This document shows, piece after piece, positions 1 to 14,164 of a DNA stretch of 64,000 nucleotides (within the stretch, counting starts at the first letter, position 1; each line of letters begins with the position of its first letter). The notes beneath the pieces are model-generated. The model saw nothing but the letters and a program-made list of their open reading frames with translations. It was not told where the DNA came from and did not search any database. The stretch is taken from assembly GCF_900496995.4 (NCBI RefSeq), contig NC_044024.1, positions 20,958,698 through 21,022,697 of the forward strand. Direction: 5' to 3'. The translations under genes and the position numbers were made by a program. This stretch comes from Aquila chrysaetos chrysaetos. Taxonomy: Eukaryota > Chordata > Aves > Accipitriformes > Accipitridae.

Positions 1-3000
1 ACTCTACCTCTCTTCCTTTGTTCTCCATTACATTAACTGAGCTGAATACAAACATGTTCATGCATTTCAGCCTTCCCCGTATCACTCAGTAATTAAAATG
101 CAGTGTAAAGTTTGTGAGTCAAATGGACATTGTTCTCCTAACAGACTCAAATTCATAATAACATTTCCTCTCATATCCGTGTTGGGTTTTCTTTCTCAAA
201 AGACAGACCAGTTCTTCCAAAGCTTTTTCATTTGTTTTCCTCCAAAGAAAGTTGAAGAAATGCCAGGGCCTGGCACTGCAATAATGACTAGTGTGAACAG
301 CTTTGGACATAGACTAGTAGGGAACATGCAGATGGAAAGTAAAGTCACTGAGCACTACAAGATAGGACTGGATTAAAATAGCCTGGTGGATCATTTGGAA
401 CAGCGAGGAAAAAAATGTTTATTTAAATTTATGAAACAACATTCTGACCCAATCCTCTTACCTATGAATGATGTGCAGAGATAGACTTTGCTTCTGTGGA
501 CGGGAAAGACAAAATCAAATATGGCATATCCCTTCTGGGAGAGCCACTGCCTCTTACAGAAAAACCTTGAGCAAGATTGCTTAGCTACATCTCTAAAGGG
601 CATGAATTTTACCCAGTTTATCTTCTTTGCTATAGTCTAATTCTAGCTTAGCGATAAAATCCCCTGGTGCTTTCCACATTTATGTACACTTACTTGCCAA
701 TTCTACTCTCTCCAAGGGCTTGGAAAGCATAAAGTCCCCCCACAAAAACAGTGCTAAAATTAGAGAAGACATTGACTCCATAGACTTGTGATAGTAACAA
801 GAAACTGTTTCTCAAATGCTTTGTGTACAACAGGTTTTTTATTTACCTTTAAAGGTCTGCATATGGGTGAGCTGTTTGGACTAGAAATATGGCTTTTACA
901 GCGGATTATGTGTGTGGGGAGAGCAGAATGACAAGTAATGTCCATACTGGATACAGTTGGTCCACAGACAGGACTAGTGTTTTTCTCACTGATGTGTTTA
1001 GTGCAAAACTATTTAAAAATTGCTTCCTTATATTGAATAGCACCTTTTATACTCCATTAACCCCCACATAAGGAGGTTTAATCTGTGAAATAGCATGGTG
1101 ACTGTGTAAGAGAATACAGCAAACAATACACTCTCAGTAATATCTCCCCATGCCATGCTTGGCTGTGTTTACCTGGAAAAGAAGGCAGGAGGCAGGTTGC
1201 CCTCAAGCTTTCTGCTATGGGGACAACACACAGGTATCACCATGCAGGATAGTGGCTTCACAGCCCATGTAAAGATTGGCTCCTCAAGGAGTGCTACTCT
1301 CAGTACTGCACAAGAGCCCAAATTCTGTGTTATGATTTGGACATTAATCCAACTAAGATAGATGGCTACTGAGTTAGTCAGTGACATTTAAATTTAACAA
1401 AAATCTATGCAGATCAAGTTGGCTTGGTATGTGTCATTCACTAAGTCATCATGAGACAGACTAGCCCAGGCTCAACACCTGGCTTGCCCTGTACAGCCTC
1501 TCAATTTTCTTGATGTGCCATTTGAAAGCTACAATTTACTTAGACCATAAATGTTCTAACATACTAAATCAGCAACTAAACCACATTAGCCTTCCAGCAC
1601 AACTATCTGTGGAAAAGCCTTATTTCCAAGAAGCTGCAGGACAGATTCAAATATTGACATAAAATATCAGGCCTACTAATGGAAAATGACAGTATCAGAA
1701 TCTGGGTTGGGACCCAAATTCTGATTGCTCTGATCTCAGCTGAAAAGCCCCCCAGAAGTAAGTGTCAAGACTGCATTTCTTTCCTTCATACTGAAGAATG
1801 TTAATTCAGAAGAGTCTCACAACCCTTTAAAACTTAATTCAGTAAATATACTGTAAATAAAAGAGCAATCACTTTATATATCATTATGTTATATCACATT
1901 ATATCTTTGGGCAGACTGTGTATTTCTATATAATACTGCTAAGGAAGACAGCCCTATCTTCTAACACAAAAATGACAAGTTTTCCTTTCTAAAGCGTCAT
2001 GTCACACAAGTATCTGTCCTACTTGATACATCTACAGTCCCAGATACACTCAGAGTGCCTCATTTGTCTGTACAATGCCAGCAAATTTTAAAGCCTTTCC
2101 CAATGAGAAATAGAAGAATGCCTTTCCCCCCTTTTCATTCTCATTTATAATGTCCAAGACCTGATGTCTCTGAGAAAAGAGACTGTTAGGATGTGTTGAC
2201 CTGTGTTTGCTGAGTGGGCTTTAGTGGACTTTGTCATTCTTTGGCTATGAGGAGTGGTTATTGGAACTTTTGCATGGATTTGCTGAATTTTGGAGAACTG
2301 CAGGTGTCACATCCATACCCTTCCCCTCCAGCAGTCTGTTTCCTTCCCACTTGTCCATCTGCTACAGAAAATTGGGGTTTTTTTACAAAAATAAAGAGAC
2401 ATACTACTAGCAACGGTGAGTCATTGACTGCTCTGTACTATTCCCATGTGTAGATCTGAGAGACCAGCCTACATGCAGAAATAGGCTCAAGTGGTGCCAC
2501 TCATTTCAAATTTATTGTTGGCCTCAGCGGGCATCTGTGTAAGAAGACCCCCTACCAGCCTCTGTAAGTACTACTTGAACCAGGACAGTTTGCTCCCATC
2601 TTTACTCCCATCTTAGACACTGGAAACAAATATGGCTATTTAGTAAATTCATCACCTCCTCCATTCCCTACCTGCGGGGGAAGACAGCCACCTGTTGTTC
2701 TGAAGGAGCAGCAAAACAACTATGCATTGCTGTTCCTTGTGGGTGGAACTGTGAGGTCAGAGTAAGCCTACAGTCATCAGAAAACCACCATCGCTACCGA
2801 ATCTCCGAGGGTATTTAGTCCAGGAGGTCTCAGGACCTGAGTATGGTGTAACTCCCCAAACCATATATATTCTACAGGATTTATGCTTGAGTAATCTCAT
2901 CCACGTGATTTCCATCCACGTCCACGAATCTTCTGCATTAACAAACCCTTAAGTACTGGGCAGAAAGGGTTGATATGTAGAAAATGTTGCTTCTCTGTGT

Positions 3001-6000
3001 CAGAATATATAAACATAAACATATATTTTCATATCCTCACAGGGCTGCAGAGAAGAACATAATTTTGCAAACAGCATAACTGAGCAGAGGATCAACCTTG
3101 AGCTCCCCAAAGGACCCTTTTTGATTCTACTTGAAAAAGAAATAAAAAATGTTTGAAACCCCAAAATTATGTGAAGTCACACATCCATTTAACTGTCAGC
3201 ATTAATGAAAATTTGCTTCTTGTATGCCTTGTCTTCACTAGGAAAAGAAATAGGTCCTTACCTAGTCATTAATGTGGTAACTACTTCGGAAGTAACCTCC
3301 TAGTGCAGATAGACAGCTATAACTTTAAAGCAGGTTAGCAGATCAGGAAAGAGGCAGACAATTCCTCCTGCTACTTAGGCTCTGCTGAAGTAAATGCTAC
3401 AAGCCAGCTATTTGCTACAGATTAGGTAGCAAGTTAGGTGAAATTGTGGAATGACTGTATTTTTTTTCAAAGAAGATAGATCTTTGTGGTGTGTCTATAC
3501 TTCAGCTTAATTCTGGTATGGACAGAAAGTTTGTTCAAAGTCTTCTTTATTCATGTGCCCTGCAAAAAATCTGCAGCCTTACAATGACATGCATGACTAA
3601 AAATTCAGATGCAGATATATCTGAAAAGGGGAAAAATCCCAAACAGTATTTTATTGGTACATGATCTGTCAATTTAGTTGTTGCCATTTTGATAGAAAAA
3701 TAAACCTAGAGATGGTGATGTCTGCTTGATAGGTGCAGTGGGCTTAGAAAAGACTACACAGAATGTTAAGTAAAAAGCATCCAAATGCATAATTCTATAA
3801 ACAAATGCTAAAGTTACAGGAGAAGATTTAAGACTACATCCTTGCGCATTGGGGAAGATATTGTTTTCAGTTACAGTTCCTGACACAGATTTCACATTTG
3901 TTCACAAAAAGGAACTGCATGTTATACATTCTGTCTACCAAAAGCCTAATCCCATAAAGCCCTCTGAGATCTTCACCATCCTCAGGCTTTTACAGAAGGT
4001 TGTGAAATTCCAGCATGAACAAGAGCAGTCTTCAATTCTTGATGTTCGTTCTGTGGGCACAGATAGCTATCACAACAAACCCTGAAAAATCACAATGCTA
4101 AGTTGGTTCCTTGCACACTTGCTCTCTAAAATGCAGTATATGAAAATTTCTTCCTCGGTCCTTTCATAAGAGAGAACGGTTAAAGTATCATCTAGGACAG
4201 TTGATGTTATGTGTGAAAAATAATCCTAAACTGAATTTGAGTTTTGATGGATTGGATTTTTCAGAGGTACTCTAGGATTTTCAGCTTTTAGCTGAAAGCA
4301 AAAAGCAGTTGTCCAGCTGTAGGCAATGCTGAGTTGTGAAAGCAGATCTGGATACAAGAGAGAAGGGTCTGTCCAATTCATATGTAATTAATAAATAACC
4401 CACTCCCTATACTCCCACCTGAATTTCATGTCTATGTAAACTTGTCAACTGGGAAACAAATAATGAATAATTCAGAAGACCTTCCCCTCCCTTCCTACTC
4501 CTCTAGATTTATTAACCCATTTTCAAAGTATAATTTGATCAAGCTAATAGCCACAGACTTCCTAAACTGATTCTCTCTGCATTAATTCTGTTTTCATGGT
4601 CATAGTCCTACTCTTACAGTCCCATTTAATAGCAATCGATTAAAATACAACAACAGGCACCTGCAAGTCAAATGAGAGCTCAGCAACATTCTTTGATATT
4701 TGAAATCTGTTCTCTTCTGCAAGCAAGAAATTTACCTTATTTAATCTGGGCTGTCATCCTGAAGCTAGTTCCTCTTCAAGTCCTAAAACACTTGCACCAC
4801 AATAGCTACTGACTGATGTTTATTCATGTAGTTTTATGAAAAAACATATACCTACCAGCAACACTGGAGGAGCAAGTAGCACCTACCTGGGATACTTCTA
4901 TGTACCCCACACATGTGAGCAAACATTAGGCAGACAAGCTCTTCCTTACAATGCAGTGGAGATTCAGAAGCAAACTGGCCTTGGGCTACCTGTCGAACTG
5001 TGTGGGCAAGCAGGTGCTGAATTGGGGCACTCTTCACAGGACAACGCAAACCCATGAGCTGGATTTGAGTGTTTCACTGGCTTTGGCATCCTCCAGCACC
5101 TTCCTACTATTCTTCCCATGCCCCTTAAACATCTTCCATATCAGAATCCTGTCTTTGGCCCAGAACTCAGAAATAGGTGTTTCCAGTGCTGTGGTGCACA
5201 GAGCAGCTGAGGGTGGATTTTTTAAGGCTATGTAAGCCTGTATTATTAGCTTGAAAGACGCAAACCTGGATGCTACCTGCTGAAGCAAAATTTACAGGGA
5301 AGATTTCCCCTTTACTCCTTATGCCTTAGCAATCCTAATTCAAACTAATTCATGTTCATAGCAGTTAATGTATAGCACTTTTTATAACATTACTCCATAA
5401 TCTTTAGGTTACTAGAAACCTGTCCAAATAGTTGTGGCATGATGAGCACATAATGGCCCAAGAAGCTCACATCTGGGCCAGTGTGACGTTGTTGCAATAC
5501 ACTCACTGGCAAATCTTACAGCTTGTCACAACAGAATCAAACTGATGTGGGTTTGCTGTTCACAAAATTTTCATGCTTCCACAGCTTGGAAAAGCTCTGA
5601 ACAGCCCTTTTGGCACTGACTCTGTCAGGATGTGGAGTCCAGGTGATAACCCCACACCGGTTTGCATTTAGTTCATGTTGGCACCTAGTGGGGAAGAAAT
5701 GTGACTTGCTGTTGTTGAATGCATCCAACAAAACAGAGAGGAAAGAGAGGAGCATTCTGAATGCACTTGGTTTTGGCTAATGTTGTGCTGAACTTCAAAG
5801 CTGTTTATTGGTATAGAGTGTAACCAACACTGAAAGGGACAGCTGACAGATAACTACAGCGTGGCAACATTCTCCATTTGCACCTCTGCAAGCTACTCAG
5901 GAAGAAAGAAACCACTGGGATCAGAATGCTGAGGCTGCTTTTCCTTTGTTTGACTTTTGCTTATAACTATCCATCAATTCACTACCAGACACACCACTGG

Positions 6001-9000
6001 CCCACTGTCCTGCTTACCTCCACAGTCAGACTGCTCAGCACCAGCTTAGCTGGCATGAGGCTGAATAATAATTTGCTGCAAAGCAATTTGGGAAAGATAT
6101 GCTGACAGACTGAGTATATACTTAGCCTGGATAAGATTTTGTTCTATTTCTGTTTTTCCAATGAATTTTGCCCGGCTTAGAATTCTTAAAACACCTTCAA
6201 ATGGATACTGCTTTAGTGGAAATTCAGTGTCTTCAGTGCTCACGCTGGACAACAGCAATAACAGAGATTAGGAAGAGTTTATCGTGCTTTGAGGTAGTGG
6301 GATGGACCAGATGCCATCTTGAAGGCCCTTCTCTGAAAAGCTGCCTTCCGCATCCATGAGCAAGTCACAGTTCAGACATAATGCTTGTAGACACCTTTAA
6401 ATTCAGTATCACTCCTGCCACTTAAAGGCTCGAAAATGCCTTTACATTTTATGAATACTGATTAGTTCAGCATCATTGCCTCTTTTTTTCTCCTGCTGAG
6501 GAAACCTGAGATCACAGGAATTACTCACACCTCAAGAACAGGGGACAGAGTAAGATACTTATAATTAAAACTTTAGGTCAGAGTGTCCAGTTTATGCAGG
6601 CACACAAGTATCCATGACACAGAGAACAGTAATCCATACAACAGGCAGGGAAGGCAAAGGAAGGCCTGTTGGGGGTAGATGTGTGACTGTAGCTTTCTCC
6701 TACGATGAGTATGTGCTACTTATGATCCAGCTCTGAATCCAAGAACAGGCAGAAGAGCCACACAGTAAATCACTGGAATGAATCACAGCAGGGTGCTAGG
6801 GATATTAATATAAAGCAAAAAGACAAATCTGGAGACCAGTTGCACATCAGACAAAAAGGTAAAGAAAAGCAGGACCTATAGGAGGACCACATCAGAGCTT
6901 TCTCAGTGCATGCTTAGTTTTGAACTTCAAAACGGGTGGATACTTGCCCCCAACAGTAAATATCTTATGGGAGAGAGGAAATGAAGCAGGAACCAATTCA
7001 ATTAATAAAGCTCAAAACTCAACACCTTAACAAGAAGTGATCATTAAAGTTTTGTTTTCTATACTAACAAATAACAGCTCACCATAAATTGAACAGTTCC
7101 AAGAAAAGGCTCACTAAGTTGGAATTCGGGCTACTGGATGACAAGCTCTAATGTGCTTCCTTTCTAACAGGCTGGTCAAAGAGGTCAATGAAGTAGGGGA
7201 CTAATCTTGTATGGAATACAGCAATGGTCAGAAGGGATTACCAACTCCATCAGCAGCGGATACCATACAGTACTTGAGCTTCATGTCAAGCTAAAATCAC
7301 AATAGCTCGCGATGGCAAAATGGCATTAAAATATGATGTTGTTGCTTCTAAGGAACTTAGATTGAAAGAAAGGTGTTGTCTATGTGCTAGAACTGTCACA
7401 TGCAATGACAATGTCAGTAACCCATTTAAACATGAGAAGCTTATGCTATACTAGCATCACTCACAGAACCATTACCTTCTCAAAGAAATCAGATGGTGCT
7501 GTAAGTGTCAGTCTCAGAGGCAAAGACATTGGCAGATCAATTGCTCTCTTACTGGTAGAGCTGATCTTTTGGTCCAGTGCTTGGATTTTAACAACACTTG
7601 ACATATCATTCACCACAATTAACTGCACAAACTTTTGTATGTCTCCTCTACAGGGATGAAACAGACTCAGATCAGATGGGAATGGATAGTGTGATTGCAG
7701 AGGATAGTAATTTCTTATTTCTTACTTTAGAGCAATGTTACCTCTCTCACAGCAGGAAATGGACTCTGAGAAAACCAGCAATAGCCAAACCAAATGAAAG
7801 AGTCAATGCTGCACTGCCAGCCAAAGACTTTGGAATGCAGACAGACTATGAGACTATTTTTTATAAGTAAAACCTGCTTTGAAAAAGTCTCTTTCAACAA
7901 GCAGTTCCTTGCATTGAGGTCAGGTACACCAAATGCAGCTGAGCTGTACCCAGTTTGTCTCTGTGCATGTTCCATGTGCTTCTCCTTCCATTTACCGGTC
8001 CATATCACTGTGTCAACCACTTAAGAAAGAACACAGGAAACTGATAGCAAGAAATTATCTAAATAAAATCTTCACATTCTTAAATTTACATTCTCTTTGA
8101 ATGTAATTTAAAGGTAAAATGAGGAGAAGCCAACCAGCTTTCCCTGGACTGTTATCACATAGTTCGACTTCAGCATCATTGAGGCAGGAAGACCTGTGAG
8201 TTGCCAGGTTTTATCTGTTTTCTGGAGATTTTGTCTTTGTGGGTGTATAAATTCTCTCAATTGTTTCCTTCAAGGAAAGACAAACACAACAAACAAACGT
8301 CTCCATGGCCAGGAAGCAGTGAGAGCTGTTGTCTGTCTCTCGGGTGATCAGATCCAGCTATACCAGGTTTTCACTTCCCAAGCTATCATCTCTCAGCAGT
8401 AATCATCATTTGGTTTTGGTTTTTTTGTAGATCAATCTGTAAATAAATGCAACATGCAGTCTTCCTCTTGGGAAGGCTGTTTATTCTTTCTTGTAAGTGA
8501 GTCTGAAAGATCTTTCATTCAGTGTTATAAAGTATGTGAGACCATTCCATTGAATGAAAATAAGAGTTTGGACTCAATTTCACCAGACAGCTGGGGAAGG
8601 CATGTTTTAGGCAATTTCAATATTAAATACCGCCTCTTTATTTAATACTGCAGGTTTAAAACTCATAATCAGGCAAAATAAACTAATGCCTAGTTATGTG
8701 TATGTGTGGTTATCTCATCCCCAAGTGACTGTAGCCTATTCTTTGTCATTCTCATCTACAACCATGCTCTGTAGTGCTGAAAAAACCTTGCAGGCTCTTC
8801 TCTCTGCTGGCTTTTTTACCATTCCGCAGTCTTGAACAACCCTCAGTAGAGCTTTGCAGCTTAATGAACTATCTCAGGTTTGCAGAAATCCAATCAAATT
8901 GATGTTGGAACCTGGTCTGAAGAATAGGATTGGGAGTGAGGAAATCAGAGGTTTTTCCCTTTTTGATCACAGGCAACCCATTTCATGGTATAACATGCCT

Positions 9001-12000
9001 GGTGACAGAAACTACAAAACACAAAGCTAACTGCATACCTGGGTAGTCTGGGTACCCATGCTAGTTTGGAGTGTCTCAGAACTTCTTAGGAGTATTGTAG
9101 AACTTGTTTTCAGCCATTTTCTTCCCAAGTTTCTCTAGTCCAACATTATTCCTTGAGTATATGTCAATAAATCTATCAACTCTCAATTGATAGTAAGGCT
9201 TTTAGGCATAGATCAGTCATTATATTTAGTAAAAGCCTAGATGAAGGATGAGAGGAGCTTATACAAACTACTTCACATTCCCTCTTTGTGTCACAGGGTA
9301 GTCCTTCATCTTTTTCTGTTTTTTTTTTTTCTGTGGTAAGTGGCTGACGCAGGCTTTCTCTGGCTCTCTTTATCTATTGAGAAATGTATTATAATTAGAG
9401 TTCTTTAAGATTTTTAGCATTTCTAGAGGGAATTAGTTCTTTACAGAAGAAGGGTTTTCTCCATTGTGGGATTCATACCATAATTAGACAAAATGATGGG
9501 CTAAGTCCCAGTGGAAAAAATGCACTGTAATTGGTGTTCATTTTTGTTACATAAACCCATGGAGATCATGCTGATTCCTCCTACTGCAGCCACTTCTAAA
9601 GCATAGTGTTCAATTTAAAACTGATGTATCATTATTATTTAGTACCCACAAGTATCCTCAAGACTTTATCCATCTAAGAAGTCTGACATGAACCTTCTTC
9701 CTCTGAGAAAAATAAAATGCCCCAAAGAAAATTTAAGATCAGTGGCATTTGCATTGCCTACTCTCAGAAGCAATAGATTACAGCCAGGCATGCTTTGCCT
9801 CATGTTCCTTGTTCAGGCATCCTTGAACTCAAGTCAGAAAAGAAACACTTGGCATGGCACAAATCGTATCTGTATGTCAAAGTAAGATGCACAAAAGAAT
9901 TTCTTCCAGCCTACGCAGAACATAGGCCAAGAAGATAGCTGATTACAATCATAGAACAGAGGTACAAACCACCAAAGACAGATTGTATTGAGTACAAGCA
10001 ATATGTGGCCAGACTTTGTGGAAAATAAATAAAAATATTTCAATGGGTTTACTGCATCTAACAAATCATTAATGAGGATGGGTGTTAAGAATTAATCAAA
10101 TATTTGTAATTAGTTTTTAGATGAAAAATACCAGTCTCACAAATTTTTGCTATTAGCTTGCTGATTTCAGAAATCCAGGATGCTCACAATGAAGGCAAGC
10201 AGTTAAATTCACCTCAACCACAAATGTATTTTTATGGAGGAACAAAACAGTACTCTGTGTATATGCAATTCTTCTAGCTAATTAGCACCTTGGGGTACAT
10301 TGTTCATAAACAGAAAATGGTAAGGGACCTGCAATATATCCCAGCAGTACCTTGTGTAATACCAGTCTCAGAATCGATTAAGATTTCACTTGAATCCTCA
10401 CCAAGTCACTGCCTCACAAAATAAAACATAAAATTCCAGGTTCAGAGAAACCAAAGGGAATGTTTTTGCCTATCATGACAGAAATCTAAGGCCCTGGAGG
10501 GAAATGGAACACTGTTTGCTTCAGAAGATGTTTCTTTTTGATCTTAGACATGAATCATTTCTTCAATATCAAAGCTCATTACATTCAGAAAAATTAACTT
10601 ATTTTGCTAGTTATGCCAGAAGTATCATCGTATCAACTGTGGGTGCTGCCAGGCAATTATATCCCTTTGATAAGGGACAGAAAAGGAAGATTATGTGCTT
10701 CATGGCAAAGGCATTGGGTCAAGTACAACACTGTCTGATAGCAACCTGACATTATTCTATACAGTGGTTGCCCAGCAGCCTGCAAGTGTCCTCAGTCCAA
10801 TTTCTGATGGCCAGCTGCCCATATCTCCACTGAAAGCTCAGAGCCATTACTAGAAGGATTAGAAATGGACCATGCTGTGAAGCATGAAGAATTTTCTCAG
10901 CCTTCATAGTTCCACCTCCCAAGCAAGACAAAGGAAAGCTGACCTGTCTGTATATCTGCCAAGTACATTTCACCTCACTTTTGGATTGATTAAAGACCTC
11001 AGTCTACCCTCAGCTGCCAGCCCAATCTCTGATACACTTAAAAATCAGACAAACCAAAACCAAGGCTCTTCATTGGACTGATTGAACCATGAATCACCAT
11101 TTTAATACAGCACGGTGACAAGAACAGTGCTTTGTAGTGTGCCACTAACAGGAAACATTGGTACACGAAGCCTTATGTAAAGGAACAGTCACATGTAGTA
11201 TCTGAACATCTCTTAGTTTCATCAGGGAAAGGGAAAGGCAGTGTTACTGTAGATGGAAGTACAGGTGGCCATGCATAAATATGCTACAGGGTGAAGCAAA
11301 CAGGACTATCGTGAGTTCAGCAAAGTTTTCTCTAGGGACAAGATAATGTAAAACAGTCTTGTTTTGACATTAGTGCATGCAGCAGTAATGACTCTCCCAA
11401 ATGTAACACTGAGCTCTGTTTTAGACCTAAGTCAGTTAAATTACACCTGGGATGAATCTGGTCCAATATTTCTGAGCGAATTCTAGCAAGATTACTTATT
11501 TTAAACAGCTGAATGTTATCCTGGAATTATGATGCAAGAAATCCTGAGAGCAGATTCACCATTATATGTTGATACCTAAATCAGAGTATATATTTGTAAA
11601 GTGCACAGGCACACACACTCAAAACAGTTTTCCAGTTGTAAACATGACTATATATCTCTCTTGCGTATCTCTCTGCATACATCCTTAGGACATTAAAAAA
11701 TAAAAGCCACAATTTTTTTATCTTCACATCTTTGTGAAATTCACAACATAATATTAACCTTCTGGTTTGCCTCTGCATAAAATATTTCTAGCATTTCTGG
11801 TGGTAAAAAGAAGGCCATAAACAGGAAATGCGTGCAAACAAAGATATTTCTGGTATTGATTCTTCTCAGTATGATTCACTGCTATATAAACATGCAAACA
11901 AAAAAAATGGTGGCCCAGACAGAGCTGTTAAAGAATCTTCAAGTTGAGCTCAGTGGTTTTGGCAAGTATCTAGTAGCTACTTTGATCCCTAATGTCTAAT

Positions 12001-14006
12001 GGAAACTAGACTGCCTGTAAATAAGCTGACTATCATCTTATTAGTACAAGCAAAAAGGAGAGATAAATGAATCACGCTATTAGCACCCCCACTGCTGTTG
12101 CAAAAGCTCGGTAATGATGCAGAGGGTACAGTTCCTCTGAACAAGACTTGTTGGAAACAGGCAGGCTCGGTGCATGAAACATCATCAGATCTTTCAGGCC
12201 TTGCACAAATCCGTGTTGGCTATCTCTGTTGATCAGCTGGGAAGTGAATCTCATATGCTTTCACTATTTCACTTTGGTTTTGAGAGCCAGCTTGAGAAGA
12301 AAAAACAGGCATTGCCAATGTAAAGATGCTAATATTATGCTGAAAAGACCGAGCAAAAAGGAGCCTGCATGCTTGATGCCTTTTGACTCCCTCAATGCAG
12401 TGTATGCGGGCAGCCATCTACTGGTATGAATGCCACTGATCACGTTTGCCCAACACCGTGCTCTTCTGTTTCCTTTTCAGGCAGAATTAGAGTAGCTTTT
12501 CATTAATCGTACAGTATATTCAGCTAGTCTACATACTTCCAAAATCCATTTACTTAATCAGTGGATTGACTTAGGTGTCCCTGAAGACTTCTGAAGAGCA
12601 ATTCAAAATGCCTACATAAACTATTGCTGCTGAGAGCCAGCTGTTGGAAAACAACAGGCAAATGGACAGAGGTGAATTTTAGACTGGGTTCATAGGTCAC
12701 CTCCTTACCTATTTTTATGCTGCATAGCAAAGAGAAATATTTATATGTACTTGTATAGTTGGGACTGGCTGGGAAAAGGGAGGAACTCTGCTCACTTGGA
12801 GCTCCTTCCTAAAGATCTAAACCTGTTAGTTTATTTGAGCATAACATTCTAATTTCCTTCAAAAACGCACATCAAAAAGAATAATTGAAACATGAAGTCT
12901 ATCTCAGTGCTTGTAAAAATGCATGCAAGGCACCTCAGGATTTGATTACATGTGCACCAGCACAAGCTGCCTTCAGAGAACAAAGCTCAATTGATTTCAA
13001 GGAGTCTGATTTGCCTGGATGAAAATGAATTTTTAATAGATTTAGTTGTCAGAGGGATTATGTAGGAATATGAAATGGCAGGGCATTCACACAGTGGATT
13101 GCTGCAGAGGTGTTTGCTGGTGGCTAGTAGGCAGGAATAGTGGCGTGTTTTCCACAGACAGCAAGGAGTAGTGTTGGGCTGTCACAGGCAGAGGTTCTCT
13201 GGGGAGCTGAAGGGACCACTTGCCAGGAGACATCACCATATTGAGCCTCACAGCCAGGATAATGTTCCTCGTGACAGACCTCAGACTCCCTCCTACGTCT
13301 GCATACTGGCCTGTTTTGCAACCATTCTTCAAATTATTTCCTTTACAGTCTCCCAAATATCCCCAACACTTACTGGAAATTACCAGCTTTAAGAAATTTG
13401 ATTTGCTATGAAGCCCATTTTCTGGTTCTTTAATGCAAGCATTAAACTTTGACAGAAACCTAGCAGAGGCACCAAGCATCAGCGAAGGTCCAGTTCAACA
13501 GCTGGTACAAATCAGTTGAGCCACACTACCTGTAACAAGGATTGAAACACAGCATGTGCTATATCCCAGTGTAGAGGTGACCTCTTGCTTCATGGGCAGG
13601 GCAAAAACCAGCAGCACTTTACTTGCATAAATGAGTAAGCTCTGAGCTTCCAGAAGTCAGGTCTCAAAGAATCATGACATTGTTTAAATATAAAGCAAAA
13701 CAGGAGTAATAAAAAGATACGTAGTTACATATTATATTTATGTGTTAGTCTTCAGGGCCTTAACGTTCAGTGAGTTGTTTTCTTGGTCTCTTCAGAAGCA
13801 TAAGGCCTTAGAAATCACGATTACGTAATTCCAGAACCTGGGGCTTCAAGGCACACCATCAAATACTGCAAAATTCAGAAAAATCCATGAGAGTTGTCAG
13901 TTCATGGACACTCATTCTAGCTAAGCCACAGCCTCCCCTTTCACTTCAAATGTGAAATATTTAATCAGCAGACACAGTTCCTCTGTGCTGCTTCAGCGCC
14001 TGTCTT
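1..14006. other. Intergenic DNA, no supported gene
   Basis: AT-rich, unique-looking DNA. The open frames in it are all short (under about 130 codons), many begin at non-ATG codons, and none resembles a protein family I recognise or is flanked by convincing splice sites in a consistent series. I see no tRNA, rRNA or CpG island. Short inverted repeats occur, for example 8-base arms at 4279-4297. In mammals the DNA upstream of ALG13 lies towards DCX; I see no DCX exon here. Confidence 0.6.
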
Positions 14007-14164
14007 CTAGTCAGCCCCGAGAAAGAGGTGATCGAACATCCCCTTTGCTGTCTCCAGTCAGTCTGAGCCTTTTCCTATCTGTAGGCTAGTCAGCCCTGAG
14101 AAAGAGGTGATCGAACATCCCCTTCGCTGTCTCCAGTCAGTCTGAGCCTTTTTCTATCTGCAGG
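14007..14164. repeat. 79-bp tandem duplication (two copies)
   Basis: Two head-to-tail copies of a 79-base unit, 14007-14085 and 14086-14164, each starting with CTAGTCAGCC or a near variant. By eye they differ at four positions, all C/T transitions, so they are about 95% identical with no indel. The unit is not low-complexity. It is the only multi-decabase tandem duplication I noticed in the window. No gene overlaps it. Confidence 0.92.

Noticed and set aside
4279..4297. 8-bp inverted repeat TTTCAGCT/AGCTGAAA
   Set aside because: Arms of eight bases are expected by chance many times in 64 kb.
13087..13479. 130-codon minus-strand frame
   Set aside because: No recognisable domain or homology and overlapped by comparable frames on both strands. 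Consistent with chance in non-coding DNA.
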